From NCBI GenBank assembly GCA_016874895.1, contig VGSX01000178.1, positions 1-7,392 on the forward strand: 7,392 bases of DNA, given 5' to 3'. Source of the stretch: Deltaproteobacteria bacterium. GTDB taxonomy: Bacteria; Desulfobacterota; Desulfobaccia; Desulfobaccales; Desulfobaccaceae. Below are positions 6,517 to 7,392 of the stretch, piece by piece. The position numbers and the translations under genes are program-made. The first letter of the stretch is position 1; every line of letters starts with the position of its first letter. The notes beneath the pieces were generated by a model. It was not told the origin of the DNA. It worked only from the letters and a program-made list of their open reading frames with translations, and ran no database searches.

Positions 6517-6989
6517 GTAGGGTCACCTTCAGGATATTCTAAAGACTGGTTTGACAGAGTTTCTATTAACTCGAGCCGCTGCTGATGGCGCCCGCCCTCG
6601 AAAGGCGTGGTGAGCCAGGTGAGCACGATCTCCTGGGCCAGCCCGGGGCCGACGATGCGGCCGCCCATGACTAAGAGGTTGGCGTCATTGTGCAGGCGGC
6701 TCATTCTGGCGGTATAGATCTCCTGGCAGAGGGCGGCCCGGATCCCGGGAAAACGGTTAGCCGCCATGGACATGCCCAGACCGGTGCCGCAGATCAGGAT
6801 ACCCCGGCTGCCCGGATTAGCCAGCACGGCCCGGACGACCTTGTGGGCATATTCCGGATAGTTGACCGAGGCGTCCCCATGATCGCTCCCTAAATCCCGC
6901 ACCTGGACAGACATGTTAGTTAAGAAGGCCAGGATATTCTGCTTTAAGCTGAAACCGGCGTGGTCGCAGCCGAGAAAAATGGTTTCCAT
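6513..6989 (-). CDS. rpiB: Ribose-5-phosphate isomerase B
   Basis: Interconverts ribose 5-phosphate and ribulose 5-phosphate in the non-oxidative pentose-phosphate pathway. The 158-aa product is slightly longer than the family norm (about 145-150) because of a C-terminal tail. Motifs seen: GCDHAGFSLK (7-16) with Asp9 and His10, NYPEYA (43-48), ICGTGLGMSMAANR (66-79) with catalytic-type Cys67, GIRAALC (82-88), and SRLHNDANLLVMGGR (97-111) with His100. The related LacA/LacB galactose-6-phosphate isomerases are less likely given the context and the intact Cys. It starts 5 nt after fabF, and I see no clear Shine-Dalgarno before its ATG, so expression probably relies on ribosomes finishing fabF. 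Its stop overlaps the glyA start by 4 nt. Confidence 0.95.
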   Translation of the reverse strand: METIFLGCDHAGFSLKQNILAFLTNMSVQVRDLGSDHGDASVNYPEYAHKVVRAVLANPGSRGILICGTGLGMSMAANRFPGIRAALCQEIYTARMSRLHNDANLLVMGGRIVGPGLAQEIVLTWLTTPFEGGRHQQRLELIETLSNQSLEYPEGDPT

Positions 6990-6994
6990 GGGTT

Positions 6995-7392
6995 CTAACC
7001 GAGGAATTTCTTAAATACTAATACGGCGTTAGTGCCGCCGAAACCGAAGGAATTGGACATCACGACATTGATAGGCGCCTGCCGGGCCTGGTTGGGGACG
7101 TAATCCAGATCGCACTCCGGATCAGGGGTTTCGTAGTTAATGGTGGGCGGCGCGATACCGTGGACCAGGCTGAGAATAGAGATGATGGCCTCCACTGCCC
7201 CGGCGCCCCCCAGGAGGTGGCCGGTCATGGACTTGGTGCCGCTAACGGGAATTTTATAGGCCCGGGGGCCGAACACCTTTTTGATGGCCATGGTCTCGGA
7301 GGCGTCGTTCAAAGGCGTGGAAGTGCCATGGGCATTAATATGGTCCACGTCATCAGGGCTGAGCTTGGCGTCGGCCAGGGCCTGCTGCATGC
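6995..7392 (-). CDS. fabF: 3-oxoacyl-[acyl-carrier-protein] synthase II, C-terminal part
   Basis: Condensing enzyme that extends acyl-ACP with malonyl-ACP in fatty-acid synthesis. Only the last 132 or so codons are in the window; the frame is open to the right edge, so the gene continues beyond it (a full FabF has about 410 residues). The visible part carries both catalytic histidines of the Cys-His-His triad: the NAHGTSTPLND motif and the GTKSMTGHLLGGAGAVEA motif. The C-terminal glycine-rich NSFGFGGTNA is also present. The active-site Cys lies outside the window. The internal Met at 7390 is not the start, since it aligns within the body of the protein. FabF is preferred over FabB by sequence feel and the rpiB-glyA context. 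The TAG stop is 5 nt from rpiB. Confidence 0.93.
   Translation of the reverse strand, partial: MQQALADAKLSPDDVDHINAHGTSTPLNDASETMAIKKVFGPRAYKIPVSGTKSMTGHLLGGAGAVEAIISILSLVHGIAPPTINYETPDPECDLDYVPNQARQAPINVVMSNSFGFGGTNAVLVFKKFLG

Noticed and set aside
1..7392. CRISPR array, defence cassette, tRNA or rRNA genes, or another undescribed multi-gene system
   Set aside because: All long frames are well-known core metabolic or translation genes; no regularly spaced repeats or tRNA-like cloverleaf sequences were seen on either strand.

Overview
The window is a compact block of housekeeping genes, all read from the minus strand. The coding regions are GC-rich and the short spacers are AT-rich. Gene order in the direction of transcription (right to left) is fabF (3' end only), rpiB, glyA, nrdR, ribD, then hisS and aspS, and finally the first few codons of an unidentified gene at the left edge. 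The order fabF-rpiB-glyA-nrdR-ribD is one I associate with Desulfobacterota (former Deltaproteobacteria), and the protein sequences fit that group. This placement is inferred from context and remembered family sequences, not from a search.

Right part (about 4739-7392): fatty-acid elongation (FabF), the pentose-phosphate isomerase RpiB, serine hydroxymethyltransferase (GlyA) and the ribonucleotide-reductase repressor NrdR form a tight run. Gaps are 5 nt (fabF-rpiB), a 4-nt ATGA overlap (rpiB-glyA) and 20 nt (glyA-nrdR), so one transcript with translational coupling is likely. Together they serve lipid synthesis, sugar-phosphate and one-carbon metabolism, and control of dNTP supply.

Middle (3382-4738): ribD encodes the bifunctional riboflavin deaminase/reductase. 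The other riboflavin genes do not follow it. The nrdR-ribD spacer holds the most unusual item in the window: a 119-bp element with imperfect 20-bp terminal inverted repeats, flanked by a perfect 8-bp direct repeat. It looks like a MITE-type insertion. The longest open frame for ribD starts inside this element; the better start is a GTG at 4518.

Left part (1-3381): hisS and aspS overlap by 8 nt and form a two-gene aminoacyl-tRNA synthetase unit, probably with its own promoter in the 153-nt AT-rich spacer. AspRS carries the His/Gly pair that marks non-discriminating bacterial AspRS enzymes, which suggests Asn-tRNA is made by the GatCAB route. HisRS has four cysteine pairs in its insertion region. 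At the very edge, a good ribosome-binding site and ATG begin a further gene.

I found no defence system, CRISPR array, RNA gene or clearly new system. The points worth a second look are the MITE-like element, the ribD start, and the predicted AspRS specificity.
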